Below, piece by piece: positions 51,912 through 60,371 of a stretch of DNA of 64,000 nucleotides. A model generated the notes under the pieces. That model saw only the letters and a program-made list of their open reading frames with translations. It was not told the DNA's origin and did no database searches. Position 1 is the first letter of the stretch, and every line of letters starts with the position of its first letter. Source of the stretch: Pedobacter yulinensis (lineage in GTDB: Bacteria; Bacteroidota; Bacteroidia; Sphingobacteriales; Sphingobacteriaceae); assembly GCF_003029735.1 (NCBI RefSeq), contig NZ_KZ686268.1, positions 790,388 through 854,387 on the forward strand. Direction: 5' to 3'. Made by a program: the position numbers and the translations under genes.

Positions 51912-52712
51912 ATGAAAAAGATCTATTTCGCCTCAGACTTTCACCTGGGTACACCTGGAAAAGAGGAAAGCCGGAGCCGTGAGCGCCGGATTGTACGCTG
52001 GCTGAACAGCATACAGGACGACTGCGGCGAGCTTTTTTTAATGGGCGATGTATTTGATTTCTGGTTTGAATACGAGAAGGTCATTCCCAAAGGTTTCGCT
52101 CGTTTGCAGGGCAAACTGGCTGAGATGAGCGATTCAGGAATCAAAATCTGGTTTTTTAAAGGCAACCACGACATGTGGGTGCGCAGTTACTTTACCGAAG
52201 AGCTGGGCATGGAGATCGTGAGCGACGAACTGGTGATTGAGCGCGGCGGGAAAAAGTTTTACCTGCACCATGGCGACGGGCTTGGCCCCGGCGACCGCAA
52301 GTACAAGCTGCTGCGCAAGATATTCAGGAGTCCGCTGTGCCAGTGGTTGTTTGCCCGCGTGCATCCAAACCTGGGTATTGGTGTGGCCAATGCCTGGTCG
52401 CAGCACAGCCGCGCCGCGGGTGCCAAAGAGGAAGTTTACGAGGGCGCGGCACGCGAGTGGCTGGCCATTTATGCCAGCGAGATTTTGCAGCAGCAGCACA
52501 TTGATTATTTTGTTTTCGGTCACCGGCACCTGCCGCTCGATCTGCAGCTGAGGCCGGGAAGCCGGTATGTCAATACCGGGGAGTGGCTGATGTACCAGTC
52601 GTACGCCGTTTTTGATGGCACAGACCTGAAACTCTGTTTTTTTGAAAGCGCGAAGCGCCCCGGCTGGATGCAGGGTGGGCAGGACCAGCTTGTGGCAGAC
52701 CCTGCCGGCTAA
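51912..52712 (+). CDS. lpxH: UDP-2,3-diacylglucosamine diphosphatase-family metallophosphoesterase
   Basis: 266 residues. Calcineurin-like metallophosphoesterase core with DFHLG (DxH), LMGDVFDFWFEY (GDxxD), FKGNHDMW (GNHD), YLHHGDGLGPGD, and FGHRHLPLDLQL (GHxH). The order and spacing match LpxH, which cleaves UDP-diacylglucosamine in lipid A synthesis. TAGTTTTG at 51897-51904 is a candidate -7 element. Confidence 0.85.
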   Translation: MKKIYFASDFHLGTPGKEESRSRERRIVRWLNSIQDDCGELFLMGDVFDFWFEYEKVIPKGFARLQGKLAEMSDSGIKIWFFKGNHDMWVRSYFTEELGMEIVSDELVIERGGKKFYLHHGDGLGPGDRKYKLLRKIFRSPLCQWLFARVHPNLGIGVANAWSQHSRAAGAKEEVYEGAAREWLAIYASEILQQQHIDYFVFGHRHLPLDLQLRPGSRYVNTGEWLMYQSYAVFDGTDLKLCFFESAKRPGWMQGGQDQLVADPAG

Positions 52713-52810
52713 ACCCGATTGCGCGGAAAGCCCGCAGCAAGGAACGCGCGCGGACTTGGAGCAAAAGCGGGAGGGGTGTAACCGACCGGCACCGGAGCCT
52801 GCTTTCCAAA
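52710..52810 (+). repeat. GC-rich dispersed intergenic repeat, copy B
   Basis: Starts at the stop codon of lpxH: AAACCCGATTGCGCGG, then AAAGCCCGCAGCAAGGAACG, GCGCGGACTTGGAGC, AAAAGCGGGA, AACCGACCGGC, and CCTGCTTTCCAAA. It links copy A (first half) with copy D (second half) and so ties the family together. Confidence 0.75.
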
Positions 52811-52913
52811 CAGGCAACAGGAGGCAAAAATGTGCATGAAAAGCCGTATTTTTGTAGCCCGAAACACCGCAGCAGCTTTGCTTGTTGTGTGTTGAAATTC
52901 TGAACAATAGCAT

Positions 52914-53987
52914 ATGTTAGATAAATTAGAAGCCATTAAATTGCGCTGGGAAGACGTAGAAGAGCAATTGAGCAATCCGGATGTGATCCAGGATATGAAA
53001 CGTTTTGCTGCGCTGAATAAAGAATATAAAGACCTGACGAAGATTGTAGAAGAGTACAAGGTCTACAAAAACGTCATGAGCAATATAGATGCGAACAAAG
53101 AGATCCTGTCTACCGAGAAAGATCAGGAGATGCGCGAAATGGCCAAAGAGGAGCTGGATCTGCTGCTTGACCAGCAGCAGGAAATGGAAGAGCGCATCAG
53201 GCTGATGCTGATTCCGAAAGATCCGGAAGATGCGAAAAACGCGGTGTTCGAGATCAGGGGCGGTACGGGTGGTGACGAAGCGGCCTTATTTGCCGGCGAT
53301 TTGTACCGTATGTACACCCGCTATTTTGAAACCAAGGGCTGGAAAACTGAGGTGATGGACGTAACCGAGGGCACGGCCGGCGGTTACAAGGAGGTAGTGC
53401 TGAAGGTAAGCGGCGACGATGTGTACGGTCAGCTGAAATATGAGAGCGGCGTGCACCGCGTGCAGCGGGTGCCGGAGACAGAAACACAGGGGCGGGTGCA
53501 TACCTCGGCTGCTTCGGTAGCGGTGCTGCCAGAGGCCGAAGAGGTAGACGTATTCGTGAACCCTGCCGACGTGGAGCTGCAAACCTCGCGATCGGGCGGT
53601 GCGGGCGGACAGAACGTAAATAAGGTAGAGACCAAGGTACAGCTGACGCACAAGCCATCGGGTATTGTGGTGGTGTGCCAGGTAGAGCGTTCGCAGCTGG
53701 CCAACCGCGAGCTGGCCATGGAGATGCTGCGCAGCAAGCTGTACGACCTGGAGGTGCAGAAAAAACACGGCGACATTGCAGCGAAGAGGAAAACGATGGT
53801 CTCGACCGGCGACCGGTCGGCCAAGATCAGGACGTATAATTATCCGCAGGGAAGGGTGACCGACCACCGCATTGGCTTGACCTTGTACAACCTGCCAGCC
53901 GTGATGGATGGCGCGGTTCAGGACCTGATCGATGCGCTGCAGTTTGCCGAGAATGCAGAGAAAATGAAAGAAGGTGCTGTGAATTAA
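52914..53987 (+). CDS. prfA: Peptide chain release factor 1
   Basis: 357 residues. GGQ loop ([11 protein letters not shown], about 230) and RF1 anticodon tripeptide PxT in [19 protein letters not shown]. Reads UAA and UAG stops. TATTTTTG at 52847-52854 may be its promoter -7 element. Confidence 0.97.
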   Translation: MLDKLEAIKLRWEDVEEQLSNPDVIQDMKRFAALNKEYKDLTKIVEEYKVYKNVMSNIDANKEILSTEKDQEMREMAKEELDLLLDQQQEMEERIRLMLIPKDPEDAKNAVFEIRGGTGGDEAALFAGDLYRMYTRYFETKGWKTEVMDVTEGTAGGYKEVVLKVSGDDVYGQLKYESGVHRVQRVPETETQGRVHTSAASVAVLPEAEEVDVFVNPADVELQTSRSGGAGGQNVNKVETKVQLTHKPSGIVVVCQVERSQLANRELAMEMLRSKLYDLEVQKKHGDIAAKRKTMVSTGDRSAKIRTYNYPQGRVTDHRIGLTLYNLPAVMDGAVQDLIDALQFAENAEKMKEGAVN

Positions 53988-54014
53988 GTGCTTATAAATT
54001 TTTTAAAAAAAGTA

Positions 54015-54045
54015 TTTGCAAAGTAGATTATTCGGTCTATATTTG
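54015..54045 (+). promoter_or_regulatory. Promoter of tRNA-Asp
   Basis: TTTG at 54015-54018 and TATATTTG at 54038-54045, 19 bp apart, fit the Bacteroidota consensus 45 bp before the tRNA. Confidence 0.8.
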
Positions 54046-54089
54046 CATTCCCGAAAGGGAGACAGGAGCTGGAAAGCAACTGGAATTTA

Positions 54090-54163
54090 GGAGTGGTAGT
54101 TCAGCTGGTTAGAATACATGCCTGTCACGCATGGGGTCGCGGGTTCGAGTCCCGTCCATTCCG
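54090..54163 (+). tRNA. tRNA-Asp (GUC)
   Basis: A standard 74-nt class I tRNA. Acceptor GGAGTGG pairs with CCATTCC, anticodon loop CTGTCAC in a 5-bp stem, T loop TTCGAGT, discriminator G. CCA is not encoded. Its last 20 nt plus one base (54144-54164) recur at 60106-60126, marking it as an integration site. Confidence 0.97.
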
Positions 54164-54164
54164 C
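54144..54164 (+). repeat. Attachment site, tRNA-Asp side (attL)
   Basis: A 21-bp segment covering the T loop to the end of tRNA-Asp, identical to 60106-60126. Integration here leaves the tRNA intact. A terminator hairpin (AAGCCT...AGGCTTTTTT, 54170-54205) follows. Confidence 0.85.
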
Positions 54165-54169
54165 AACAA

Positions 54170-54208
54170 AAGCCTTAACTTGAAAAAGTTGAGGCTTTTT
54201 TGTTTTTG
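54170..54208 (+). terminator. Terminator after tRNA-Asp
   Basis: AAGCCTTAACTT and AAGTTGAGGCTT form a stem (one mismatch) with a GAAA loop and a T-run. Confidence 0.85.
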
Positions 54209-54235
54209 TTTAGGCATGCTAACGTTGGACCAGGA

Positions 54236-56917
54236 TCAAAATGTATACCTGGCAGAAATGTACATGCTTCTTCCCAACAGCGGAATGCTTTGAAAGCTTT
54301 GCGCCTGTATCGAATTACTAAAGGTCTTGAATGTCCGCTCGTTTAGTAAATTCTCAGCGCGCAAGGTCAGATACAGGGGACTCTTTTTCCATTGATAGTT
54401 GTATTCCAGATCAGCAATAAGAAAACTCGCTTTGTTTTCGGTAAACATATTGTTATGATATAAATTCAAGTTTGAGACAATGCTCATCTGTTTGCTGAGC
54501 AGCAGCCGTTGGTAGATATGATTCTTCCAGGATGTAACTCTGGTTACCGTTTCGGTATCCGGCCGGGGAAAACGGCTTATGTTTGAAAAAATATTGGAAC
54601 TAAAGCGAACGTAATACTTTTTCTGCCAGTTCTTTTTCAATGTGAAATATGCGCTGTAATAGCCGAGTTTTGCCTGCAGCACTTCAGAGCCAGACAAAAT
54701 AAGAAAGTCTGCCCGGCTGTAGCTTCCGCCAAGATCAATCATTGCATTGAGCAGCAGTGAAGGGATATTCGAACCTAGACCAATTGTAATTCGGCTTGTG
54801 CTCTGATTTATAAAGTAGGCATCATTAAACGCGATAAATGAGTTATAGCTGTTCGCAGTAACCAAACTGTTCGGCATTGTGGATGCAGAAACGAATCCGG
54901 ATAGATTACTTAAGTCATTTGGGATTTGATACGCAAGCGCATAACTGTATTCATACCGTTTTAAAGGAACGGCAATATTCAGCCATCTTTTGAAAGACAT
55001 CAGTGAGGCGGGATAATAGTTGCTGTAAAGCTGTTCCGGCTGCAGTTGCGATTGAGAAATTACAGCATTGATCTGTCCGGATACTCCCTTAACTAATTGA
55101 TGTCTTTGCGTGATGGCGATATTGAACAGAAACGTATTGATCACCCGGTCCTGATTTGAAGCATGGGCGATACCTGATTCAGCTGATACTCCAAACGGAT
55201 TTTTGAGCACAAATCGGACTGGTCTGCCAACGCTTGCTATAACCCTGCTTACTTCATAATTTGATTTGTTGGCCAACTGTTCAGGGTAGATATTTGGCAA
55301 TTCTCCCTTCCCTTGTCTAATAATTAGGGATTGGTCAAGTCCGATCTTCTTGTTTTCTAGGATAAGTCCGAGATTGGTGGTGAATTTTTTCTTGTCTTGA
55401 AGCAGCATTTTCCAGCTTCCCCGTGCAGCGTGCAGCTTTGTGCCCAGAGCAATGTTCATCTGATCATAACCGTCTGGCAGAGAAAAAATCTTAGCAATAT
55501 CGGCCGATTGTCCATTTGCATCTTGGCCAAGTTGCTGTCTGTTTAAATCGATCGCCCATGTTACCGCTCTTCTACTGGATTTGCGAACAGTATAATTCCC
55601 TGAAAAACCAAGGCTTGTCCAGTTGTTGTTTGTTGTACGGTATAATGGTGATCCGATTCCAAATCCTCGGAACAGACTGTTTTGCTGTCCCCTTGAACGG
55701 TCTCTATACAGATCAAAGGCCATCATCAACTCCCGACTGGAATCAGGCCGCAGGCTGAAAGTTTGTCTCAAGTCCAGGATTTCAGGTAAATACAAGTTTT
55801 CGTTCGAATCAATACGCAGATCATACCGATCATTATTCAATAATAAAGAAGTGCTGTAAGTATCTTGCGGCTGGCGGTCCTTTATATAACTGAACTCGGT
55901 TTTTGATTGCAATTTTTTATTTAAAGGTGCATTTACCTGTAAACGGTTATCCCATTGTCTGTTTCGGATATACCAGCGCTGTTCAAAGTTATTGATGTGC
56001 TGAAGCGGGTGATTCAGCATCAGCAATTGCTGCCCATCACGTTCAAACTTATCTCGTAGCTCCGTTTCCTGCTGAAAGCCCACACCGTTACCGGTGCTGT
56101 TCCAATTACCTATAAAACCAGCTTTAACTGTGCCATACATGGAAAACAACACAGGTGACAGATTATAACGACCGCGGTTTCCAATACCTGCCTCAGCATC
56201 GCCGAAACCCGCGCTAAGTTTATTTTTCTTGTGTAGCTGCAGATTGATGAATGTCTTATTGTCGCTGGTTAGCCCTTTTAGCAGCCGCTGGCTGCTTTGG
56301 TTTTCAATTGCCTGGATGTTATCAAGTACATGTACGGGAAAATTATTAAGCATGAGTTCGATCTTATCGGCAAAAAGTTCTTCGCCGTCAATCGTTACCT
56401 TGTCCAGAGGTTTCTTCTTGTATGTAATCTGGCCGTTCGCATCCTTTTCAAAATTTGGCAGTTTTAATAAAATGTCCTTTAGTTTCTTTTCATCACCTTC
56501 CTTATAAGCATCCACGTTATGAAATGTGGTGTCTCCGCGCACCCAGGTGCGTGGCGCTTTGACTTCTACTGCATCCAAATTCTTCGATGAGATACCCAAT
56601 ATTGCAGCAATACGAATGGAAGACCCTTGCTGGGGATAAGGTTTTATTGTCCGAAAGGTAGAAAACGATACATGACTTATCTCGACTACGAGTGAATCGC
56701 CCACGTTTGGTGTTACATCTACGCTGAAAGTATTTTTATTTCCGGTATTAAAATAGTTGTAGATGAGGCCGCTTTTGCCTGAGGATATCTTTATGTTGCA
56801 ATTAGTCAACCCGACACCTGCCGTGTCAACGATGACGCCGCTGACCGAAAGGGTAGTCTTCTGTGCGAACCCGATCTGTGAACCGAGCAATAGAATAAAG
56901 AAAAGGATTTTGATCAA
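54236..56917 (-). CDS. TonB-dependent receptor-like outer-membrane protein (GLPGLI-associated)
   Basis: 893 residues. Signal peptide MIKILFFILLLGSQIGFAQ, carboxypeptidase-regulatory-like domain (about 25-115), plug-like domain (about 120-215, with NVDAYKEGDEKKLKDILLKLP and VTIDGEELFADKIELMLNN), then a long beta-barrel ending in SARYTF with terminal Phe. No SusD partner. It is the last gene of a minus-strand trio with a small secreted protein and a GLPGLI protein. In Bacteroidota this receptor type often pairs with GLPGLI proteins; a role in export or uptake of a peptide is plausible but not shown. AT-rich compared with the core region, consistent with transfer. Confidence 0.82.
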   Translation of the reverse strand: MIKILFFILLLGSQIGFAQKTTLSVSGVIVDTAGVGLTNCNIKISSGKSGLIYNYFNTGNKNTFSVDVTPNVGDSLVVEISHVSFSTFRTIKPYPQQGSSIRIAAILGISSKNLDAVEVKAPRTWVRGDTTFHNVDAYKEGDEKKLKDILLKLPNFEKDANGQITYKKKPLDKVTIDGEELFADKIELMLNNFPVHVLDNIQAIENQSSQRLLKGLTSDNKTFINLQLHKKNKLSAGFGDAEAGIGNRGRYNLSPVLFSMYGTVKAGFIGNWNSTGNGVGFQQETELRDKFERDGQQLLMLNHPLQHINNFEQRWYIRNRQWDNRLQVNAPLNKKLQSKTEFSYIKDRQPQDTYSTSLLLNNDRYDLRIDSNENLYLPEILDLRQTFSLRPDSSRELMMAFDLYRDRSRGQQNSLFRGFGIGSPLYRTTNNNWTSLGFSGNYTVRKSSRRAVTWAIDLNRQQLGQDANGQSADIAKIFSLPDGYDQMNIALGTKLHAARGSWKMLLQDKKKFTTNLGLILENKKIGLDQSLIIRQGKGELPNIYPEQLANKSNYEVSRVIASVGRPVRFVLKNPFGVSAESGIAHASNQDRVINTFLFNIAITQRHQLVKGVSGQINAVISQSQLQPEQLYSNYYPASLMSFKRWLNIAVPLKRYEYSYALAYQIPNDLSNLSGFVSASTMPNSLVTANSYNSFIAFNDAYFINQSTSRITIGLGSNIPSLLLNAMIDLGGSYSRADFLILSGSEVLQAKLGYYSAYFTLKKNWQKKYYVRFSSNIFSNISRFPRPDTETVTRVTSWKNHIYQRLLLSKQMSIVSNLNLYHNNMFTENKASFLIADLEYNYQWKKSPLYLTLRAENLLNERTFKTFSNSIQAQSFQSIPLLGRSMYISARYTF

Positions 56918-57040
56918 TGCTTGAGTCGATTGATTACAGCTTGTGTTAACTTGAGAAGCGGGCAGTGCGCCTGTAATTGAAAATTAACTGTACCCTGAAA
57001 TGATTCAGTTGTTCCATCAGCCGGAGACTGCACGAAAGCT

Positions 57041-57802
57041 CTATTGATTAGACAACTCTGCCTGCCTTTGTATTTTGCTAGGCCCTTTCGGTACGAGGTT
57101 AGCCTTTCTAAGTGCCGGCATCTCATCGAACTTCTCCAGGAACTCAGCGGGTTTAAAAACAGACTGTGGTATAGATGTTCCTACGGAATAGCTTTGCAGA
57201 ACATACCTCGTTTTTAGCGGAACGCAATCCGCTTCAACGATAAGGCCCGGAATACCTATAACGCCTAAAACTCCCGCCTGCATTGGAACCTCCGTTGCGA
57301 CCCAAACTATCCATTGTAAGTTATCCCTGATAGACATCGTAGCCTTTTGGCATTTTAAACCATTTATTTCTCTAACCTCGGGCAGCATAATCCATGAGAA
57401 GTAATCAGCTTCAAAAGATTGCCTGTAATTAACTCGTAAAGGATGCTTAGCTGCAATATGCGGCCGATAAATTCTTTGCAGGCTATCCATATCAACAAAA
57501 GACAGCCGTTGGATCGTATCCATGCATAGCGCGCGACTATACTGTTGATTGTTCCCGGTTTGTATCTCGACTGAGCCGTTCGGATACGTTTCCAAATAAT
57601 TAGGTCTTTCGAAATAGATGTATTGATTGTTTTGCCTATAAAGATAACCGCGGCTCTGAATTGTGGCTAATTTTTTTTCACTCAGATCGCCGGTGCCATA
57701 GATATCCTGACTGATCAGGTAATTTGCCACGACTGATTGTCCCGCAACCTTTCCGAAAGATAGCGTGGCAAAAGCAAAAAATGTTATTATTAGATTTTTC
57801 AT
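57041..57802 (-). CDS. GLPGLI-family secreted protein
   Basis: 253 residues. Signal peptide MKNLIITFFAFATLSFGKVAGQ. The name motif appears as GVLGVIGIPGLIVEAD near residue 200, with CQKATMSIRDNLQWIVWVA before it (the family's W-x-A-W/YxT-like region). Function of the family is not known. Start at ATG 57802 rather than an upstream in-frame ATG, since only this gives a signal peptide. Hairpin with T-run just upstream. Its 3' end is 124 bp from the receptor gene. Confidence 0.85.
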   Translation of the reverse strand: MKNLIITFFAFATLSFGKVAGQSVVANYLISQDIYGTGDLSEKKLATIQSRGYLYRQNNQYIYFERPNYLETYPNGSVEIQTGNNQQYSRALCMDTIQRLSFVDMDSLQRIYRPHIAAKHPLRVNYRQSFEADYFSWIMLPEVREINGLKCQKATMSIRDNLQWIVWVATEVPMQAGVLGVIGIPGLIVEADCVPLKTRYVLQSYSVGTSIPQSVFKPAEFLEKFDEMPALRKANLVPKGPSKIQRQAELSNQ

Positions 57803-57828
57803 AAAAATGCGGGGGCATCCCCCCGCTG
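57803..57828 (-). terminator. Terminator-like hairpin between the small secreted protein and GLPGLI genes
   Basis: On the minus strand, GCGGGGG and CCCCCGC form a very stable stem in otherwise AT-rich DNA, followed by ATTTTT directly before the GLPGLI ATG. It would let most transcripts end after the first gene, so the small protein would be made in excess. Confidence 0.7.
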
Positions 57829-57833
57829 GATTT

Positions 57834-58142
57834 CTAAGGACAAATGTAGTTTTTTGCCTCAACGTTGCCATTGACGACCTGACTTGCTACAACGTCAGCG
57901 GTAATGACCGCAACGATCGCTGCTTCTTCACAAGTCGCAGCAGTTGCCGAACGTGTCACCGAAGCGCTGATTGTAATAATTGTCCCGTCGGGACATGTGA
58001 CATCTGCAGATGCCGTGCGCGTGGCTGAAGCTGTGCAATCACGGGGATTCTGATTGTAAAGTGATTTGCTTTCGCTGGTTTCTGCTTTTGCGGCGAACAA
58101 TGACATCATCGAAATGCCTAAAGAAAGAACAATTGTTTTCAT
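57834..58142 (-). CDS. Small secreted four-cysteine protein
   Basis: 102 residues. A signal peptide with cleavage expected after AAKA (residue 20) leaves an 82-residue mature protein with four Cys (36, 50, 71, 101) and a Thr/Ser/Ala-rich body (TASATRTASADVTC, ISASVTRSATAATC), compatible with two disulfides. No family recognised. It heads the operon with the GLPGLI and receptor genes and may be their substrate or ligand. Transcribed from an AT-rich upstream region where I see only a partial promoter match. Confidence 0.65.
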   Translation of the reverse strand: MKTIVLSLGISMMSLFAAKAETSESKSLYNQNPRDCTASATRTASADVTCPDGTIITISASVTRSATAATCEEAAIVAVITADVVASQVVNGNVEAKNYICP

Positions 58143-58518
58143 AATTTAATGGTTTTAATTTGAAGCTTACCTGGTTGATCAACAAAGGAACTCTGTTTGC
58201 AAATAGAAACCGCATTATGCAAAACACAAATCTTGTAATGAGCCGGACTTAACCGCTGTAAAACAATTGCAATAGTAATTTCAGATAACAGGGACAATAG
58301 AGACATCTTAGTTAATTCGATATGCTAAACTTAGCTTTTTATAAACAAAAAGGCAAATTATTTTGAGCGCGACCAACCAGAAGTCGAAACCCGGTGTAGC
58401 CCTGAGCCCGGCAGTATAGAACCGGTGATAATTTATACCAGGCTCAAAAGCTGTATTCAGCTATTGTAAGTACTCCATTTCTCCTACAGCTTAGACTGGA
58501 CTTTTCTAATTTACATTA

Positions 58519-59352
58519 TTATGCGGTTATCTGATGATCCCGGAGGTTTTTTGCTAATTCAGCCGGTGTCAAATCCCCCAGTCCTTCATGAGGTCTTCTG
58601 TTATTGTACTCGTCCATCCATACCCCAGTATGTTCCCTTACTTCAGCTAAGCTAAAGAATAGGTATGCATCTAAAATCTCCTTGCGATAACTTCTATTAA
58701 ACCTTTCTATGTACCCATTTTGGGTGGGCTTGCCTGGCTGGGTATATTGGATACTGATACCTTGGTCTTTACACCAAAGTTCAAAATGATGACTGGTAAA
58801 CTCGGGTCCATTATCAACACGTACCGAAAGAGGCTTGCCACGCCAGTCTATTATCTGTTCCAGTGCGCGGGTAACTCGTCGGGAAGAGATAGACGAGCCG
58901 ATCTCAATGGTTAACACTTCACGTGAGCAGTCGTCCATTACGTTAAAAGTTCGGAACTTGCCCCCCGAGGCCAGGCTGTCACTCATAAAGTCCATACTCC
59001 ATTTTTGGTTAATACTTTCTTGCTGTTCCAGTGGAATCCGCTGGCGAAGAGGCAGTCTGCGTTTGCCACGACGCTTTTTGTTCATCTTAAGCAACTTGTA
59101 AACCCTATATACCTTTTTATGGTTCCAACCCTTACCAGCCCTGCGCAGATAAGCGTATAGCTTACGGAGACCATACACCGGATGCTTGGCAGATAGTTCA
59201 TCCAAGGCCTCAATTACTGCACTGTCGTCCTTCTTGCTGGTATAATAATATTGTGAGCGGCACATGCCCGTTAGCATGCAGGCTCCGGTGATACTTAAAC
59301 CGTGATCCAGTATAATCTCCTGGGTTAACTGTTTTTGTTCCCGGAGCCCCAA
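58519..59352 (-). CDS. IS3-family transposase OrfB (DDE integrase)
   Basis: 277 residues. HTH_21-like region (LSAKHPVYGLRKLYAYLRRAGKGWNHKKVYR) followed by the rve catalytic core: Asp in WSMDFMSDSL, Asp in RVDNGPEFTS, and Glu in NGYIERFNRSYR. Normally made as an OrfAB fusion by -1 frameshifting within the 28-bp overlap with OrfA. Looks intact. Confidence 0.93.
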   Translation of the reverse strand: MGLREQKQLTQEIILDHGLSITGACMLTGMCRSQYYYTSKKDDSAVIEALDELSAKHPVYGLRKLYAYLRRAGKGWNHKKVYRVYKLLKMNKKRRGKRRLPLRQRIPLEQQESINQKWSMDFMSDSLASGGKFRTFNVMDDCSREVLTIEIGSSISSRRVTRALEQIIDWRGKPLSVRVDNGPEFTSHHFELWCKDQGISIQYTQPGKPTQNGYIERFNRSYRKEILDAYLFFSLAEVREHTGVWMDEYNNRRPHEGLGDLTPAELAKNLRDHQITA

Positions 59353-59615
59353 CCTTTTTTTGTGATGACTTCTTTGAGGATTTCGTGGTTCAGGCTTAGG
59401 TCTGCAAACATCTTTTTTAAGCGGGCATTTTCTTCTTCAAGCTCTTTTAGCCGTTTGACGTCGGAAGCTTCCATGCCGCCGTAACGACTCTTCCAATTGT
59501 AAAATGTTGCTTTGCTGATCTCCAGGTCTCTGCAGATGTCTTCTGTCTTTCTGCCTTCTTCTCCCTCTTTAAGGGCTCTTACAATCTGTGTTTCGGTAAA
59601 CCGTGTCTTTTTCAT
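59325..59615 (-). CDS. IS3-family transposase OrfA
   Basis: 96 residues with an HTH (TETQIVRALKEGEEGRKTEDICRDLEISKATFYNWKSRYGG) and a C-terminal leucine-zipper-like helix (LKELEEENARLKKMFADL). Start at ATG 59615. Confidence 0.92.
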   Translation of the reverse strand: MKKTRFTETQIVRALKEGEEGRKTEDICRDLEISKATFYNWKSRYGGMEASDVKRLKELEEENARLKKMFADLSLNHEILKEVITKKGWGSGNKNS

Positions 59616-59788
59616 TCCCCATTTAAAACTAAGCATTTCTGTCCAGTTCTAAACTGTTCGATTTTCAGGGACACTTACACCAGTAGAACAAAATTTATTT
59701 GAAAATTTATTTCAAAGGGCATTTTAGGCGTATGCGGTATAATTAACTATATCTGTGTTATAAGGTTTTTCAATTATTAAAAGTTCGG

Positions 59789-59989
59789 CTATAAAGAAGC
59801 CGCTTTAAATATAGCGTTTAGTATCAGGTGCATCCCCGACCAATCTGCTGCATTAGACAGACCATTTTTTTCGCTATCGGTGAGTTTTGCTTGAAAAAGT
59901 TTTTGAACAACACTTTTGTCGATCAATTCACCTTGATAAGCGTTGATCTGCTGTTCCAGATTCCGCCATGTGTATTTTCGATATTTACG
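59789..59989 (-). pseudogene. Orphan C-terminal coding remnant
   Basis: An open stretch of 66 codons without a start codon, ending at a TAG. It reads like real protein (NLEQQINAYQGELIDKSVV, then QKLFQAKLTDSEKNGLSNAA). A second frame upstream (FKELSDVNIENT) could join it through a 1-bp frameshift near 59980. I do not recognise the family. It lies between the IS element and the second attachment site and is probably the tail of a decayed island gene. The rest of 59680-60105 holds nothing else I can support. Confidence 0.4.
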
Positions 59990-60105
59990 TCAGAAAGTTC
60001 TTTAAAACAACTCAAAATTACTCAAGTTATTCGGTGACCTATTCGATGGCTAATTGATTTTTGAAGTTATAAAACACACTGATATCTAACAATATAAGGC
60101 AATGA

Positions 60106-60126
60106 TTCGAGTCCCGTCCATTCCGC
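60106..60126 (+). repeat. Attachment site, distal copy (attR)
   Basis: Exact 21-bp copy of the 3' end of tRNA-Asp (54144-54164). It closes the 6-kb island and would also be the left junction of older DNA beyond. A terminator (AAACCCTTCAAATGATATCATTTGAAGGGTTTTT, described in two halves around 60149-60183) follows. Confidence 0.85.
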
Positions 60127-60148
60127 TTAGAGAGGATCTAAAATTGAT

Positions 60149-60184
60149 TAAACCCTTCAAATGATATCATTTGAAGGGTTTTTG
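60149..60184 (+). terminator. Terminator beyond the distal attachment site
   Basis: AACCCTTCAAATGAT and ATCATTTGAAGGGTT form a perfect long stem followed by TTTG. Confidence 0.85.
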
Positions 60185-60226
60185 TTTTTGGCGCATGCCA
60201 AAATATGCACTGGAACTCATAAAAAA

Positions 60227-60270
60227 CGTGAGTAAATCGTGAGTCGCAAATTCCAATTCTTGGACTCACG
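60227..60270. repeat. Candidate integrase arm-binding repeats
   Basis: CGTGAGT occurs at 60227-60233 and 60238-60244 (11-bp period), with the inverted ACTCACG at 60264-60270. Short repeats between an attachment site and an integrase gene are usually arm-type sites. A separate dyad TGTTGTA-A-TACAACA lies at 60286-60300. Confidence 0.5.
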
Positions 60271-60371
60271 CGGAAGGGGTTAAGTTGTTGTAATACAACA
60301 TGTTCAGCGAGTGAACATCTTGATTTCAAATGATGAGCAAATTAATTTTATAACTAATAATCCTCATTGTT

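Larger units (their letters stand above)
58466..59679 (-). mobile_element. IS3-family insertion sequence
   Basis: About 1.2 kb. Ends begin TGTAAGT (58466) and finish ACTTACA (59679). Imperfect inverted repeats extend inward about 40 bp, sharing ACAG, TTAGA and CTGGAC. It carries two overlapping minus-strand frames typical of IS3 programmed frameshifting. I see no obvious target duplication, so the exact ends are approximate or the flanks have changed. Confidence 0.8.

Noticed and set aside
58360..58465. CRISPR-like or repeat structure upstream of the IS3 element
   Set aside because: Only isolated small inverted repeats (AGCTG-TATT-CAGCT, GAGCC...GGCTC); no regular direct repeats. No CRISPR array was seen anywhere in the window.
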